Shown here piece after piece: positions 21,101-29,402 of a stretch of DNA of 64,000 nucleotides. A program made the position numbers and the translations under genes. This DNA comes from Olivibacter sp036959255. GTDB lineage: Bacteria > Bacteroidota > Bacteroidia > Sphingobacteriales > Sphingobacteriaceae. Below the pieces are notes generated by a model. It was not told the DNA's origin and made no database searches. It saw nothing but the letters and a program-made list of their open reading frames with translations. The stretch spans positions 124,001 through 188,000 of the forward strand of contig NZ_JAWMTI010000008.1 of NCBI RefSeq assembly GCF_036959255.1, written 5' to 3'. The first letter of the stretch is position 1. Each line of letters begins with the position of its first letter.

Positions 21101-22161
21101 AGGGGAAACATAAACAGCTGTTTGTGGTAATAACTAAGCCCTTGTTTGTATGTGCCGATCCATATAATTTGTTGATTGTCTTTATAGAGTGAAATAGTGC
21201 TATTTTGCGCGATGGTTGAACTATTAGCATCGTGATGCAATATGTAAGAAACTGTAAAATCCTTCTTGTGCAGCAGGTTAATCCCCCCATGGTCGGTTGC
21301 CAGCCAAATATTATTATTTTCGTCTTCGGTAATATGGGTAACTACATCTGTGTTGAGGGATGTGGGTTTGCTTGCATGGTGTATATGCAATGCGTCAACT
21401 GTCCCTTTTTTTATGTAATAAATACCCAGCGGCACGTCTGCAGCGAAAATCCACAGGTCATTATCCCTATCGCAAAATAACCTAAAATCAGCATCCCCTT
21501 GGTTTTTAATTGCTTTTAGAACGGATGTATAACGCCGTAGGCATTGCAAAGATCGAGTATCAATCGTTTCTATTAAGCCATTGGCGTATATCAAATGTAT
21601 GACCCCATTTTCTTTAGAAAGTGCCATGCCTGTTATACGCTTCATCTGTTTGGCAGCGAAACGGACGCTTTGCCTTTTTACCGGGTCGTAACGGAATAGT
21701 CCATTTTCAGCGGTTAAGAACCAAAAAAAGCCTTGTTTATCTTCCGTTATTTGTAGCATATCATCTACCGGCAATCCATAGGTATGTAATGCACTATCAA
21801 TGTTCCGGATAAAACGCTCCTGTCTATCCTCATAAATGTTAATGCCTTTTTTTGTTTTTACCCACAGTTTGTGATCTGGTCCAATAAATAAGTTGTTGAC
21901 ATTATTGTCGTTTATGCTATTAGGATTCGTGTTCGAATGTCGATATATTTTAATCTGCTGTCCGTCATATCGATTTAATCCTGCAGAGGTACCGAACCAT
22001 AGAAAGCCCAGCGAGTCCTTGATAATGGTACTGATATGGTTATTAGACAAGCCGTGCTGTTCATTGAGTTGATAGAATCGTATGTTATCCAACGGTAGTG
22101 CCAACGTTGTCATTGTATAGCACAGTGTCAGAACTAAGGTATATAAGGTAATTCGTAGCAC
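18112..22161 (-). CDS. Hybrid two-component system regulator (HTCS) of the PUL
   Basis: A 1349-residue one-polypeptide sensor and transcription factor that should sense a periplasmic glycan fragment and switch on the operon next to it. It starts with GTG at 22161 followed by a signal peptide. Residues about 25-690 carry two-component propeller (Reg_prop) repeats such as DSLGFLWFGTSAGLNRYDG, then a Y_Y_Y domain (about 725-790) and one membrane helix (about 795-815). The histidine kinase core has the phospho-accepting His in NISHEFRTPL (about 853), the N box NLLSNALKFT and DTGIGIP. A receiver domain follows with Asp in LIISDIQMPG (about 1149). The C-terminal AraC-type HTH is at about 1255-1345. 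All catalytic motifs look intact. It is encoded just upstream of, and in line with, the GH31-SusCD operon. Confidence 0.95.
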   Translation of the reverse strand: MLRITLYTLVLTLCYTMTTLALPLDNIRFYQLNEQHGLSNNHISTIIKDSLGFLWFGTSAGLNRYDGQQIKIYRHSNTNPNSINDNNVNNLFIGPDHKLWVKTKKGINIYEDRQERFIRNIDSALHTYGLPVDDMLQITEDKQGFFWFLTAENGLFRYDPVKRQSVRFAAKQMKRITGMALSKENGVIHLIYANGLIETIDTRSLQCLRRYTSVLKAIKNQGDADFRLFCDRDNDLWIFAADVPLGIYYIKKGTVDALHIHHASKPTSLNTDVVTHITEDENNNIWLATDHGGINLLHKKDFTVSYILHHDANSSTIAQNSTISLYKDNQQIIWIGTYKQGLSYYHKQLFMFPLVNKQNGLPFEDVNRFVEDRHGNLWIGTNGGGLLYFDRAKNRFESYKQSSSPNSLSSNIIVSMLLDTNHKLWLGTYYGGLNIFDGKSFKRYPIGSAKGRRPQDNSIWELYQDSRKRIWVGTLSDGLYYYEASEDRFVALNDERIPKYISAITEDRNGNLWIGSAQGIVVLNQSNKIIHTFIAETKKNSLSNNYISDLLEDKQGRMWVATQDGLNLYKPSIKGFQTFRDTDGLPDNFTLNLLEDKQGELWISTLKGLSCINYSGTDHELLDIKNYHTQDGLQGLSFNENAAFKTKANELIFGGAAGFNIIVPENIPSLQEAFNPVITEFSLFNKALEIDKEYQGRSILTNSPTYTKSISLNYDQNIFTITFSPLDYIAKEHRRFIYQLEGFNDNWLPDPGDHKITFTNLDPGVYEFKVKASLDNGQWSTPYTLLHIEIAPPFWKTPLAYLTYVVLTVTTLLLIRHIEKQRQKSRFKLQQEREEYKQAIEIDRSKTQFFTNISHEFRTPLSLVIAPIDKLLEENPSNSQRIHLQTMRRNAKRLLNLINQLLDLKKVDSNKLKLDLSLGDMVSLIREHVDSFTDLAATKQIELVFHANKSSLYTYFDYEKLERITFNLLSNALKFTDKNGKVHVSLMVSDTEPPHELQIEVKDTGIGIPTFQQEKIFERYFQHIPSHRLYNQGNGIGLSITHDYVQLLGGTITLQSQEHIGSTFTITLPLSSSTENIFALSEDSQEPIPQERAKENNGKLSSILLVDNDEDLIFYLYENLKYKFHLDYSFDAQTAWTKALALHPDLIISDIQMPGGSGIDLCRKIKGDARTRHIPVILLTAYSDADIQISATRAGASDYIIKPFHFQLLISKIDNHLKQKSMLEKTYRKQLEVIPSVTAIESADEKFLRRAAKITEDNISNGSFSVEELASALNISRVGLYKRLLALNGHTPTEFIRNIRLRKAAQLLAKSNLSVAEIAYQVGFNNPKQFSRYFKAMYSVLPSVYKLNQ

Positions 22162-22242
22162 GGTTAAAGCAATTTATTCAGTGAAATCGATAGCAGATTA
22201 AGATATCAAAACTGTTTGGTTATCGTTAGCTTTTTAATTCAT

Positions 22243-22273
22243 CAAACTTATGTAAAATCGGCATGATTTCCAA
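22243..22273 (-). promoter_or_regulatory. Promoter of the HTCS gene
   Basis: On the minus strand TTG (22273-22271), a 20-nt spacer and TAAGTTTG (22250-22243) fit the Bacteroidota housekeeping promoter. The predicted leader is about 75 nt. Confidence 0.6.
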
Positions 22274-22584
22274 TTACTAATAAGCTTAACGGTGATTTTG
22301 CTTTTTAAAAAAAGGAATATTTATATTTAGTCTCTGCAGAAAGTAACCAAAGACTCCTATGTTTATCTTAGTATAAAAAAGTGAGCAGAATGAGCGTAAG
22401 GAATAAAGGCAAAACAACTTTTAAAGCATGTAGTCGTATGAGATACTGCTTCATTCTTTTTTAATTTCTTAGCGTCTGAACAGAACCAGTGATAACGGAA
22501 CAAACTTGCTTTCTCCGTGACATAATTTCTGACATATGTGGATACTTTTATGAAGTGGGGTGAGGGGATCCGTCCAAAATTCTG

Positions 22585-22592
22585 TAGTTTTG
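22585..22592 (+). promoter_or_regulatory. Promoter -7 element of dnaE
   Basis: TAGTTTTG matches TAnnTTTG exactly and would start transcription about 25 nt before the dnaE ATG. The -33 element is not convincing. Confidence 0.45.
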
Positions 22593-22623
22593 CCTATCTT
22601 ATTGCTCAATCCATATAATAGCT

Positions 22624-25600
22624 ATGTACTTAATTTTTGATACTGAAACAACAGGTTTACCAAAACGTTGGGATGCGCCTATCACGGACACCGATAATTG
22701 GCCGCGCTGTATACAAATAGCTTGGCAATTGCATGATGATATGGGACGTTTGATTGAGCACCAAGACTACCTTGTCAAGCCGGATGGTTTCAATATTCCT
22801 TATGATGCGGAACGAATTCACGGGATTTCAACGGAGTTAGCAGCGGAACAGGGGATTGCTTTGGTAGAGGTATTGGAAAAATTCAATATCGCTTTGAGCA
22901 AAGCTAAGTTTATTGTCGGGCAGAATATTGGTTTCGATGTCAATATTATGGGCTGCGAGTTTCACCGTATGGGAATAGCCACAACCATGGGAGAGAAGGC
23001 GGTGTTGGATACCTGTACAGAAGTTACGGCAAATTTATTGCAATTACCAGGCGGTAGGGGTGGAAAATTTAAACTCCCCAATCTTACCGAATTACATGCC
23101 TATCTATTTGGTGTACCTTTTGCAGAGGCGCATAATGCAACTGCCGATGTTGAAGCAACGACACGTTGTTTTTTAGAGCTTATCAAGAAAAATATCTTTA
23201 CGGCGGCCGAACTACAGGTTCAAGAAGACTATTTTGAGGTTTTTCGAACGAATAATCCAGATCCAATTGCTGCAGTCGGTTTGCAGCATGTTAATCTGAA
23301 AGCTGCTTCTGATGCGATTAGGCAACAATTAAAAACGGAGCAGGATAGTATTTCTCAAAAAGATCTGGATGCAAACAGGGAGGAGCTCAAGGAAGTTGAT
23401 TATGTACATTTGCATAACCATACCCAATTTTCTATTTTACAATCGACCATTTCCGTTTCCGATTTAGTAAAAGCAGCAGCCAAGCATAAAATGCCCGCTG
23501 TAGCTATTACCGATCATGCGAATATGATGGGTGCTTTTCATTTTGTCAGCAATGTGCTGAACCATAATAAGGCCGCTGAAGCGAAGAACAAGGCAGCGAT
23601 CGAAAACGGAGAAGAACCTACAGAGACTATCATTAAGCCGATCGTCGGTTGTGAGTTTTTCGTTTGTGAAGATCATAAAGATAAAACCAGAAAAGATAAC
23701 GGTTATCAGGTGGTTATGTTGGCAAAAAACAAAGCGGGCTATCATAATCTGGCAAAGATGTCATCCTTAGCTTACACGGATGGTTTTTACTATGTGCCTC
23801 GTATTGATCGAAAAATCATTGAACAATACAAAGAAAATATTATTGTCTTATCAGGTAACTTATATGGTGAAATACCAAATAAGTTGCTTAATATGGGTGA
23901 AAATCAAGCAGAGGAGGCCTTACTATGGTGGAAGGAAGCGTTTGGTGAAGACTTTTACGTTGAATTAATGCGACATGATCAAGAGGATGAGAATCGGGTA
24001 AATACGAGCTTAATTGAGCTGGCGAGAAAGCATGAGGTTAAACTTATTGCAACCAATAATACGTATTATATAAACAAAGAAGATGCACATTCACATGACA
24101 TTCTTTTATGTGTGCGTGATGCTGAAAAATTAGCTACTCCAAAAGGTCGTGGAAGAGGATTCCGTTATGGATTGCCCAATGAAGATTACTACTTCAAGTC
24201 GGGTGAAGAAATGAAAAAACTTTTCACTGACATCCCGGAAGCGATTGCGAACATACAAGAGATTGTCGACAAGATCGAGGTTTATTCGCTTTACCGTAAT
24301 GTATTGCTGCCGAAATTTGATATTCCGGAAGAGTTTCAGGTAGAAGAAGATAAACAAGATGGCGGCAAGCGAGGTGAAAATAAATACCTCCGCCACCTAA
24401 CTTACGTAGGTGCTGCTAAGCGCTACACGGAGATTACGTCGGAAATCAGGGAGCGACTTGATTTTGAATTGCAAACGATTGAAAAAACCGGTTATCCAGG
24501 GTACTTCCTTATTGTGCAGGATTTTATTGCGGCAGCTCGAGACATTGGGGTGTCAGTAGGGCCGGGCCGTGGCTCGGCTGCTGGATCAGCTGTAGCCTAT
24601 TGTTTAGGGATTACCAATATTGATCCCATTGCATATGATTTGCTTTTTGAGCGTTTTCTGAATCCCGACCGTGTTTCGATGCCGGATATTGATATTGACT
24701 TTGATGATGAAGGCAGAGGTCGTGTTATGGATTATGTGATAAATAAGTATGGAGCCAATCAGGTGGCACAGATCATTACTTATGGAACCATGGCCGCAAA
24801 ATCTTCGATCCGGGATACGGCACGCGTATTAGATCTTCCCCTTTTTGAGGCGGATAAAATTGCTAAATTGGTGCCTAACTTAAAGCTTAACAAGCTGTTT
24901 AATATGGATGCACAGGCACTTAAAAGTGCGCTGAGAACAGAAGAACTGGAAAGTGTTCGAGAATTGATCAATTTGGCAAATGGTAATGATCTTGGTGCTG
25001 AAACGATTCGGCAGGCAAAAGCATTGGAAGGATCGGTGAGAAATACAGGGATACATGCTTGTGGTGTGATTATTACCCCTGACGATATCACGAATTTCGT
25101 ACCGGTTTCAACAGCAAAGGATTCCGAACTTTATGTAACCCAGTTTGACAACTCGGTGGTAGAAAGCGCGGGCTTGTTAAAAATGGACTTTCTTGGCCTT
25201 AAGACCTTGACCTTGATTAAGGATACGGTGAGTCTGGTTAAACATACCAAAGGTATTGAATTAAACCCCGACTTTTTCCCAATCGATGATGTGAAGACTT
25301 ACGAGCTTTTCCAACGTGGTGAAACGGTAGGTATCTTCCAATACGAATCACCCGGTATGCAGAAGTATATGAAGGAGTTGAAGCCGACCGTTTTTGGAGA
25401 TCTGATTGCTATGAACGCTCTTTACAGACCAGGCCCCTTAGAATATATTCCCAGCTTTGTTAGACGGAAGAATGGAGAAGAACCAATCGCTTACGATTTA
25501 GAAGCCTGTGAAGAATATTTAAAAGAAACCTATGGCATCACTGTTTATCAAGAGCAGGTGATGCTTCTCTCACAAAAGCTTGCCGGCTTTACCAAAGGTG

Positions 25601-27099
25601 AAGCAGACGTCTTGCGTAAAGCTATGGGGAAAAAGCAGCGTGATGTATTGGATAAAATGAAGCCAAAGTTTGTACAACAGGCCGCGGAAAAAGGACATGA
25701 CGAGAAGATACTGGAAAAAATATGGAAAGATTGGGAGGCTTTTGCAAGTTATGCTTTTAACAAATCACACTCTACGTGTTATGCTTGGGTAGCTTACCAG
25801 ACGGCCTATTTGAAAGCCCATTATCCAGCAGAATATATGGCGGCGGTATTGTCTAATAACATGAATGATATCAAACAGATTTCTTTCTTTATGGAGGAGT
25901 GTAAACGAATGGGCTTAACCGTATTGGGTCCTGACGTAAATGAGTCATTCTACAAGTTCACCGTGAACGATCAGGGAGCCATACGCTTTGGTATTGGTGC
26001 GGTTAAAGGTGTAGGAGCGGGTGCGGTAGACACGATTGTCAGTAATAGGGATGAGGGTAAGTATCTGTCCATTTCCGATTTTGCAAGACGAAGTAACCCA
26101 CGTACGATTAATAAGAAAGTATATGAAAGCTTAGTGTACAGTGGTGCTTTTGATTGTTTTGGTTTAAATAGGGCGCAATTTTTCCATGTACCAGAAGGTT
26201 TCACGCAAAATGGAATTGAACGTTTGATAAAATACACCAATGACTATCAGTATAATAAAAATAATGCGGCAATGTCGTTATTCGGCGGAACCAGTGATGC
26301 TGATATTCCAGAGCCTAGTTTGCAAACATGTCCTGAATGGGGCTTGATGGAGAAACTGCGTCATGAGAAAAATGTAGTAAGTATGTATATCACCGGACAT
26401 CCAATGGATGACTATCGCTTGGAACTGGAATATTTTTGTCAACATAAGGTAAGCCAACTTCATTTGATTGATAGAATGAAGGCCGGAGCGGGTAAAGATC
26501 TTGATAACGGAGATGGATTGGAGTCCCCCGAAAATGGAGTAGATGATATTAAAACCGAATTCGCTAAAATCAAAAATAAAGATTTGGTAGTAGGGGGGAT
26601 GGTTACGGCTGTTTATCATGGTATGACCAAGACGGGTAAACCCTACGGGCGTATGACCTTTGAAGATTATAGTGATTCTTACGAAATGGCACTTTTCGGT
26701 GAAGATTACGTTAAGTTCAAGGGATTTATGAATGAAAATTACTTCCTTCAGATAAGGGGTACGGTTAGTGAGCGTTTCAGGCAGCAAGATAATTGGGAGT
26801 TTAAAATCACTTCTATTCAACTATTATCGGAGCTCCGTGATAAGATGGCAAAATCAATTAGTATCCAAGTACCGCTTCACGAATTGAATAGTAAATTTGT
26901 AGATAATTTACAGCTTATCATTCAAAAGAACCAACAGGAGCAAGAGGTTAGGAACTGTCAACTGAAGTTTGTACTATTAGATTACGAAGATAAAGTAAGT
27001 CTGGAAATGCCTGCGAAAGGTATGAAAGTTTATTTGAGTAACGAATTTTTGCAAGATTTACGCGCTTTAACCGGTGAAAGAGGTTATAAGTTAAATTAG
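22624..27099 (+). CDS. dnaE: DNA polymerase III alpha subunit with fused N-terminal DEDDh exonuclease domain
   Basis: The replicative polymerase, 1491 residues, against about 1160 in E. coli. Residues 1-200 form an epsilon/DnaQ-like 3'-5' exonuclease with all five DEDDh residues: D6 and E8 (FDTET), D105 (IGFDVN), H170 and D175 (HNATADVEAT). The PHP domain starts near residue 259 (YVHLHNHTQFS). The polymerase catalytic aspartates are in PDIDIDFDDEGRG (about 685-692). A helix-hairpin-helix region follows, then an OB fold at about 1310-1390 (LVVGGMVTAVYHG). Several PHP metal ligands seen in active PHP exonucleases are replaced, so proofreading probably depends on the fused domain. It is followed by trxA on the same strand with its own promoter. 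Confidence 0.96.
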   Translation: MYLIFDTETTGLPKRWDAPITDTDNWPRCIQIAWQLHDDMGRLIEHQDYLVKPDGFNIPYDAERIHGISTELAAEQGIALVEVLEKFNIALSKAKFIVGQNIGFDVNIMGCEFHRMGIATTMGEKAVLDTCTEVTANLLQLPGGRGGKFKLPNLTELHAYLFGVPFAEAHNATADVEATTRCFLELIKKNIFTAAELQVQEDYFEVFRTNNPDPIAAVGLQHVNLKAASDAIRQQLKTEQDSISQKDLDANREELKEVDYVHLHNHTQFSILQSTISVSDLVKAAAKHKMPAVAITDHANMMGAFHFVSNVLNHNKAAEAKNKAAIENGEEPTETIIKPIVGCEFFVCEDHKDKTRKDNGYQVVMLAKNKAGYHNLAKMSSLAYTDGFYYVPRIDRKIIEQYKENIIVLSGNLYGEIPNKLLNMGENQAEEALLWWKEAFGEDFYVELMRHDQEDENRVNTSLIELARKHEVKLIATNNTYYINKEDAHSHDILLCVRDAEKLATPKGRGRGFRYGLPNEDYYFKSGEEMKKLFTDIPEAIANIQEIVDKIEVYSLYRNVLLPKFDIPEEFQVEEDKQDGGKRGENKYLRHLTYVGAAKRYTEITSEIRERLDFELQTIEKTGYPGYFLIVQDFIAAARDIGVSVGPGRGSAAGSAVAYCLGITNIDPIAYDLLFERFLNPDRVSMPDIDIDFDDEGRGRVMDYVINKYGANQVAQIITYGTMAAKSSIRDTARVLDLPLFEADKIAKLVPNLKLNKLFNMDAQALKSALRTEELESVRELINLANGNDLGAETIRQAKALEGSVRNTGIHACGVIITPDDITNFVPVSTAKDSELYVTQFDNSVVESAGLLKMDFLGLKTLTLIKDTVSLVKHTKGIELNPDFFPIDDVKTYELFQRGETVGIFQYESPGMQKYMKELKPTVFGDLIAMNALYRPGPLEYIPSFVRRKNGEEPIAYDLEACEEYLKETYGITVYQEQVMLLSQKLAGFTKGEADVLRKAMGKKQRDVLDKMKPKFVQQAAEKGHDEKILEKIWKDWEAFASYAFNKSHSTCYAWVAYQTAYLKAHYPAEYMAAVLSNNMNDIKQISFFMEECKRMGLTVLGPDVNESFYKFTVNDQGAIRFGIGAVKGVGAGAVDTIVSNRDEGKYLSISDFARRSNPRTINKKVYESLVYSGAFDCFGLNRAQFFHVPEGFTQNGIERLIKYTNDYQYNKNNAAMSLFGGTSDADIPEPSLQTCPEWGLMEKLRHEKNVVSMYITGHPMDDYRLELEYFCQHKVSQLHLIDRMKAGAGKDLDNGDGLESPENGVDDIKTEFAKIKNKDLVVGGMVTAVYHGMTKTGKPYGRMTFEDYSDSYEMALFGEDYVKFKGFMNENYFLQIRGTVSERFRQQDNWEFKITSIQLLSELRDKMAKSISIQVPLHELNSKFVDNLQLIIQKNQQEQEVRNCQLKFVLLDYEDKVSLEMPAKGMKVYLSNEFLQDLRALTGERGYKLN

Positions 27100-27122
27100 T
27101 GTCAGATTGTCAGATACTATAC

Positions 27123-27151
27123 TTTGGCAAAGCTTTTGAAAGTTATCTTTG
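27123..27151 (+). promoter_or_regulatory. Promoter of trxA
   Basis: TTTG (27123-27126), a 17-nt spacer and TATCTTTG (27144-27151): an exact match to the Bacteroidota consensus. The predicted leader is about 45 nt. Confidence 0.75.
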
Positions 27152-27203
27152 TAATGCAAATCGAGCATATTAATAATTAGTAAGTACATAAAATAAAAAG
27201 ATA

Positions 27204-27524
27204 ATGGCATTAGAAATCACAGATAGCAACTTCGATGAAGTTGTTTTGAAATCAGACAAACCTGTGTTGGTGGATTTTTGGGCAGAATGGTGCGGACCGT
27301 GCCGTATGGTAGGACCCGTTGTTGAGGAATTAGCAAAAGAATATGATGGTAAGGTTGTTGTAGGAAAAGTAAATGTAGATCATAATTCTGATGTTTCTAC
27401 TAAATATGGAATTAGAAATATTCCTGCCCTATTATTCTTTAAAAACGGTGAAATTGTAGATAAACAAATTGGTGCAGTTCCAAAGTCTGTTTTGGCTAGT
27501 AAGTTGGAAGCTCAATTGGTTTAA
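27204..27524 (+). CDS. trxA: Thioredoxin
   Basis: A cytoplasmic 106-residue protein disulfide reductase of normal thioredoxin length. The active site is WAEWCGPCRM (Cys31 and Cys34), and the cis-proline loop is RNIPALLFF. There is no signal peptide or extra domain. It sits 104 bp behind dnaE with a strong promoter in between, so it is probably transcribed alone. A hairpin just downstream ends the transcript. Confidence 0.96.
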   Translation: MALEITDSNFDEVVLKSDKPVLVDFWAEWCGPCRMVGPVVEELAKEYDGKVVVGKVNVDHNSDVSTKYGIRNIPALLFFKNGEIVDKQIGAVPKSVLASKLEAQLV

Positions 27525-27536
27525 TTGTTAATTGTT

Positions 27537-27579
27537 GGTTGTTGATTATTCATAAATTGTTACAGAATAATCAGCAACC
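27537..27579. terminator. Hairpin after trxA
   Basis: Arms 27537-27550 and 27566-27579 pair over 14 bp with one wobble; loop of 15 nt. It separates trxA from the convergent aminotransferase gene. Confidence 0.55.
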
Positions 27580-27626
27580 AATTTATTCGGCAACGACACA
27601 TACCTTCCGCGCTATATTCTACTCCC

Positions 27627-28811
27627 TTATAGGTTATCCAAACCCTGCTTAATAATCCGACAAGCCTCTATAATTTCTTTTTCTTCAATTATTAATGGTG
27701 GAGAAATGCGTAAGGCTGTTTCATGATGTAAGAACCAATCGATCATCAGGCCATTTTGTGCGCAGTATTTGCACACCGATTCGACCTGTTTAAAAGAAGC
27801 CAGCTGAATACACATCATAAGGCCGATGCCTCTTACTTCTTTTATAATTGGGTGTTTTAAGTGTGTTTTGAATATTTCATGTTTTTCGGCAACGGTATCC
27901 ATCAGTTTTTCATCCAGAATCACTTCTAAGGATGCAAGTGCCGCAGCACAGGAAACAGGATGCCCCCCGAAAGTAGTAATATGTCCTAAAATTGGATTTT
28001 CTTTTATAACGGCCATTATTTCTCGTCTCGCAATAAAAGCGCCGATGGGCATACCACCACCTAATCCTTTCGCTGTTAATAATATATCGGGAACGATGGA
28101 ATAATGCTCAAAAGCAAAGAGTTTACCCGTACGCCCTAAACCGGTCTGTATTTCGTCCAATATAAGAAGCGTTCCCGTTTCATCACAGCGTTTTCGTAGT
28201 TGCTGCATATAGCCTATATCAGGTACACGAATACCTGCTTCACCTTGGACGGCTTCGAGTACTATTGCGGCCGTTTCTGTTGTAATCTTAGCGAGTTGTT
28301 CGGGATCATTATAATCGATATAAGTTACATTGGGCAACAAGGGGGCATAAGGTGCCCTATATTTTTCATCTCCCATTAAGCTTAGTGCGCCTTGAGTGCT
28401 TCCATGATATGCTTTTCTAGCGGCAATAAATGCAGACCGCCCCGTATATTTTTTTGCGATCTTCATAGCTCCTTCGGTTGCTTCGGCACCCGAATTTACA
28501 AAGTAGACGTTGTTTAATGTTGAAGGAAGCTGCGCCAATAGTTTAGTGGCCAAAGCCACTTGTGGCGCTTGAATAAATTCTCCATAGACAGTTACATGGA
28601 GATATCTTTCCAATTGATCCTGAATAGCAGCAAGCACTCGCGGATGTCGATGGCCAATGTTACTGACAGCAAAACCCGAAACCAAGTCCATATATTTTTG
28701 TCCTTCGGGCCCATATAGGTAAAGTCCTTCTGCTTTTTCAATTTCTATTAAGCGTGGGCTCGTAGAAGTTTGGGCTGTATTCAATAAAAAAAGTTGACGA
28801 TTACTTAGCAT
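27627..28811 (-). CDS. Class III PLP-dependent aminotransferase (acetylornithine/ornithine type)
   Basis: A 394-residue fold type I PLP enzyme of the ArgD/RocD/GabT group. Seen motifs: YFVNSGAEATEGAMKIA in the small-domain interface, LLILDEIQTGLGRTG containing the PLP-ring aspartate, and the Schiff-base lysine in LLTAKGLGGGMPIGAF. The ending RISPPLIIEEKEI is typical. It is a little shorter than E. coli ArgD (406). No arginine or proline biosynthesis genes flank it, so whether it acts on acetylornithine, ornithine or another omega-amine is open; I give no gene symbol. It is convergent with trxA, and a 183-bp gap separates it from the sigma-factor operon behind it. Confidence 0.88.
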   Translation of the reverse strand: MLSNRQLFLLNTAQTSTSPRLIEIEKAEGLYLYGPEGQKYMDLVSGFAVSNIGHRHPRVLAAIQDQLERYLHVTVYGEFIQAPQVALATKLLAQLPSTLNNVYFVNSGAEATEGAMKIAKKYTGRSAFIAARKAYHGSTQGALSLMGDEKYRAPYAPLLPNVTYIDYNDPEQLAKITTETAAIVLEAVQGEAGIRVPDIGYMQQLRKRCDETGTLLILDEIQTGLGRTGKLFAFEHYSIVPDILLTAKGLGGGMPIGAFIARREIMAVIKENPILGHITTFGGHPVSCAAALASLEVILDEKLMDTVAEKHEIFKTHLKHPIIKEVRGIGLMMCIQLASFKQVESVCKYCAQNGLMIDWFLHHETALRISPPLIIEEKEIIEACRIIKQGLDNL

Positions 28812-28870
28812 AGAAATTCTTTCAAATCACTCCGTGAGCCGAAGGTACAGAATTAAAACAAAACTTAAAT

Positions 28871-28918
28871 AAATTCATTTTATGGTAATATAACAGCATG
28901 GGTATATAAAATGAATTT
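28871..28918. terminator. Long hairpin behind the sigma operon
   Basis: Arms 28871-28883 and 28906-28918 are perfect 13-bp complements with a 22-nt loop. T-rich sequence follows in both directions, including eight or more T after the plus-strand arm. It probably ends the sigma/anti-sigma transcript. Confidence 0.5.
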
Positions 28919-28935
28919 CTTTTTTTTATAGAACA

Positions 28936-28967
28936 AATATACCTATGACTCGCATCGTAGGTATATT
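28936..28967. terminator. Second hairpin behind the sigma operon
   Basis: Arms 28936-28945 and 28958-28967 pair perfectly over 10 bp with a 12-nt loop, 28 bp after the last gene of the operon. It lacks a clean T-run, so it may be a stability element. Confidence 0.4.
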
Positions 28968-28994
28968 ATAAAAGTATAGGTGATAAGCTATCTT

Positions 28995-29396
28995 TTAATC
29001 GTTTCGTCTTGTTTTTAATTCCTGTAAGAGCTGCTCGCGGAACTCTCGTTCTGCCTCGAAGAATTTCGCTGTCCGTTGCGCATTTATTATGGGAATAAAG
29101 GCGTCCCGATAACGCATTTTTAATGCCAGAACCTCCGAGTCGTAATCTAGTTCACTTCTCTTTTTGCCCGTTTTAGTTCTTCGTTGATGAATCAATGTCC
29201 GCATTTCTTTCTGATATTGATTGTATAAAGGAAAAAAGCGTTCGGCGTCCGTTGGGCTTAACGAAAGTTCTTTCGTGACGTAAGCTATTTTTGCAGCTTC
29301 AATCTCTTTAAATCGGTTCTGTTGGTCTCGATCTTGAGCCTTTATCGAAAAGAAGGAAGCGAGCAACAGGATGTATGTAAAAAATAATTTCTTCAT
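28995..29396 (-). CDS. Periplasmic CpxP/Spy-like helical protein ('sensor of ECF sigma factor' type)
   Basis: A 133-residue exported protein with a signal peptide (residues 1-20, ending SIKAQ). The mature part is almost wholly alpha-helical and rich in K, R and E, with the motif LSLSPTDAERFFPLYNQYQ. This LTxxQ-like pattern is found in Spy/CpxP-like Bacteroidota proteins encoded behind ECF sigma factors. Its gene starts 6 nt after the anti-sigma gene ends, so it belongs to the sigma operon. It may act as a chaperone or as the periplasmic signal receiver that controls the anti-sigma factor; neither is shown by sequence alone. Confidence 0.72.
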   Translation of the reverse strand: MKKLFFTYILLLASFFSIKAQDRDQQNRFKEIEAAKIAYVTKELSLSPTDAERFFPLYNQYQKEMRTLIHQRRTKTGKKRSELDYDSEVLALKMRYRDAFIPIINAQRTAKFFEAEREFREQLLQELKTRRND

Positions 29397-29402
29397 TTCG
29401 GG

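Larger units (their letters stand above)
22162..22623. other. 462-bp divergent intergenic region between HTCS and dnaE
   Basis: It holds the HTCS promoter near 22243-22273 and a dnaE promoter element at 22585-22592. The middle (about 22280-22560) is AT-rich. I found no open frame, repeat or RNA structure in it that I can support. Confidence 0.5.

Noticed and set aside
26278..26820. 180-codon minus-strand frame inside dnaE
   Set aside because: It mirrors the OB-fold coding region of dnaE and has no recognisable motif; a shadow frame.
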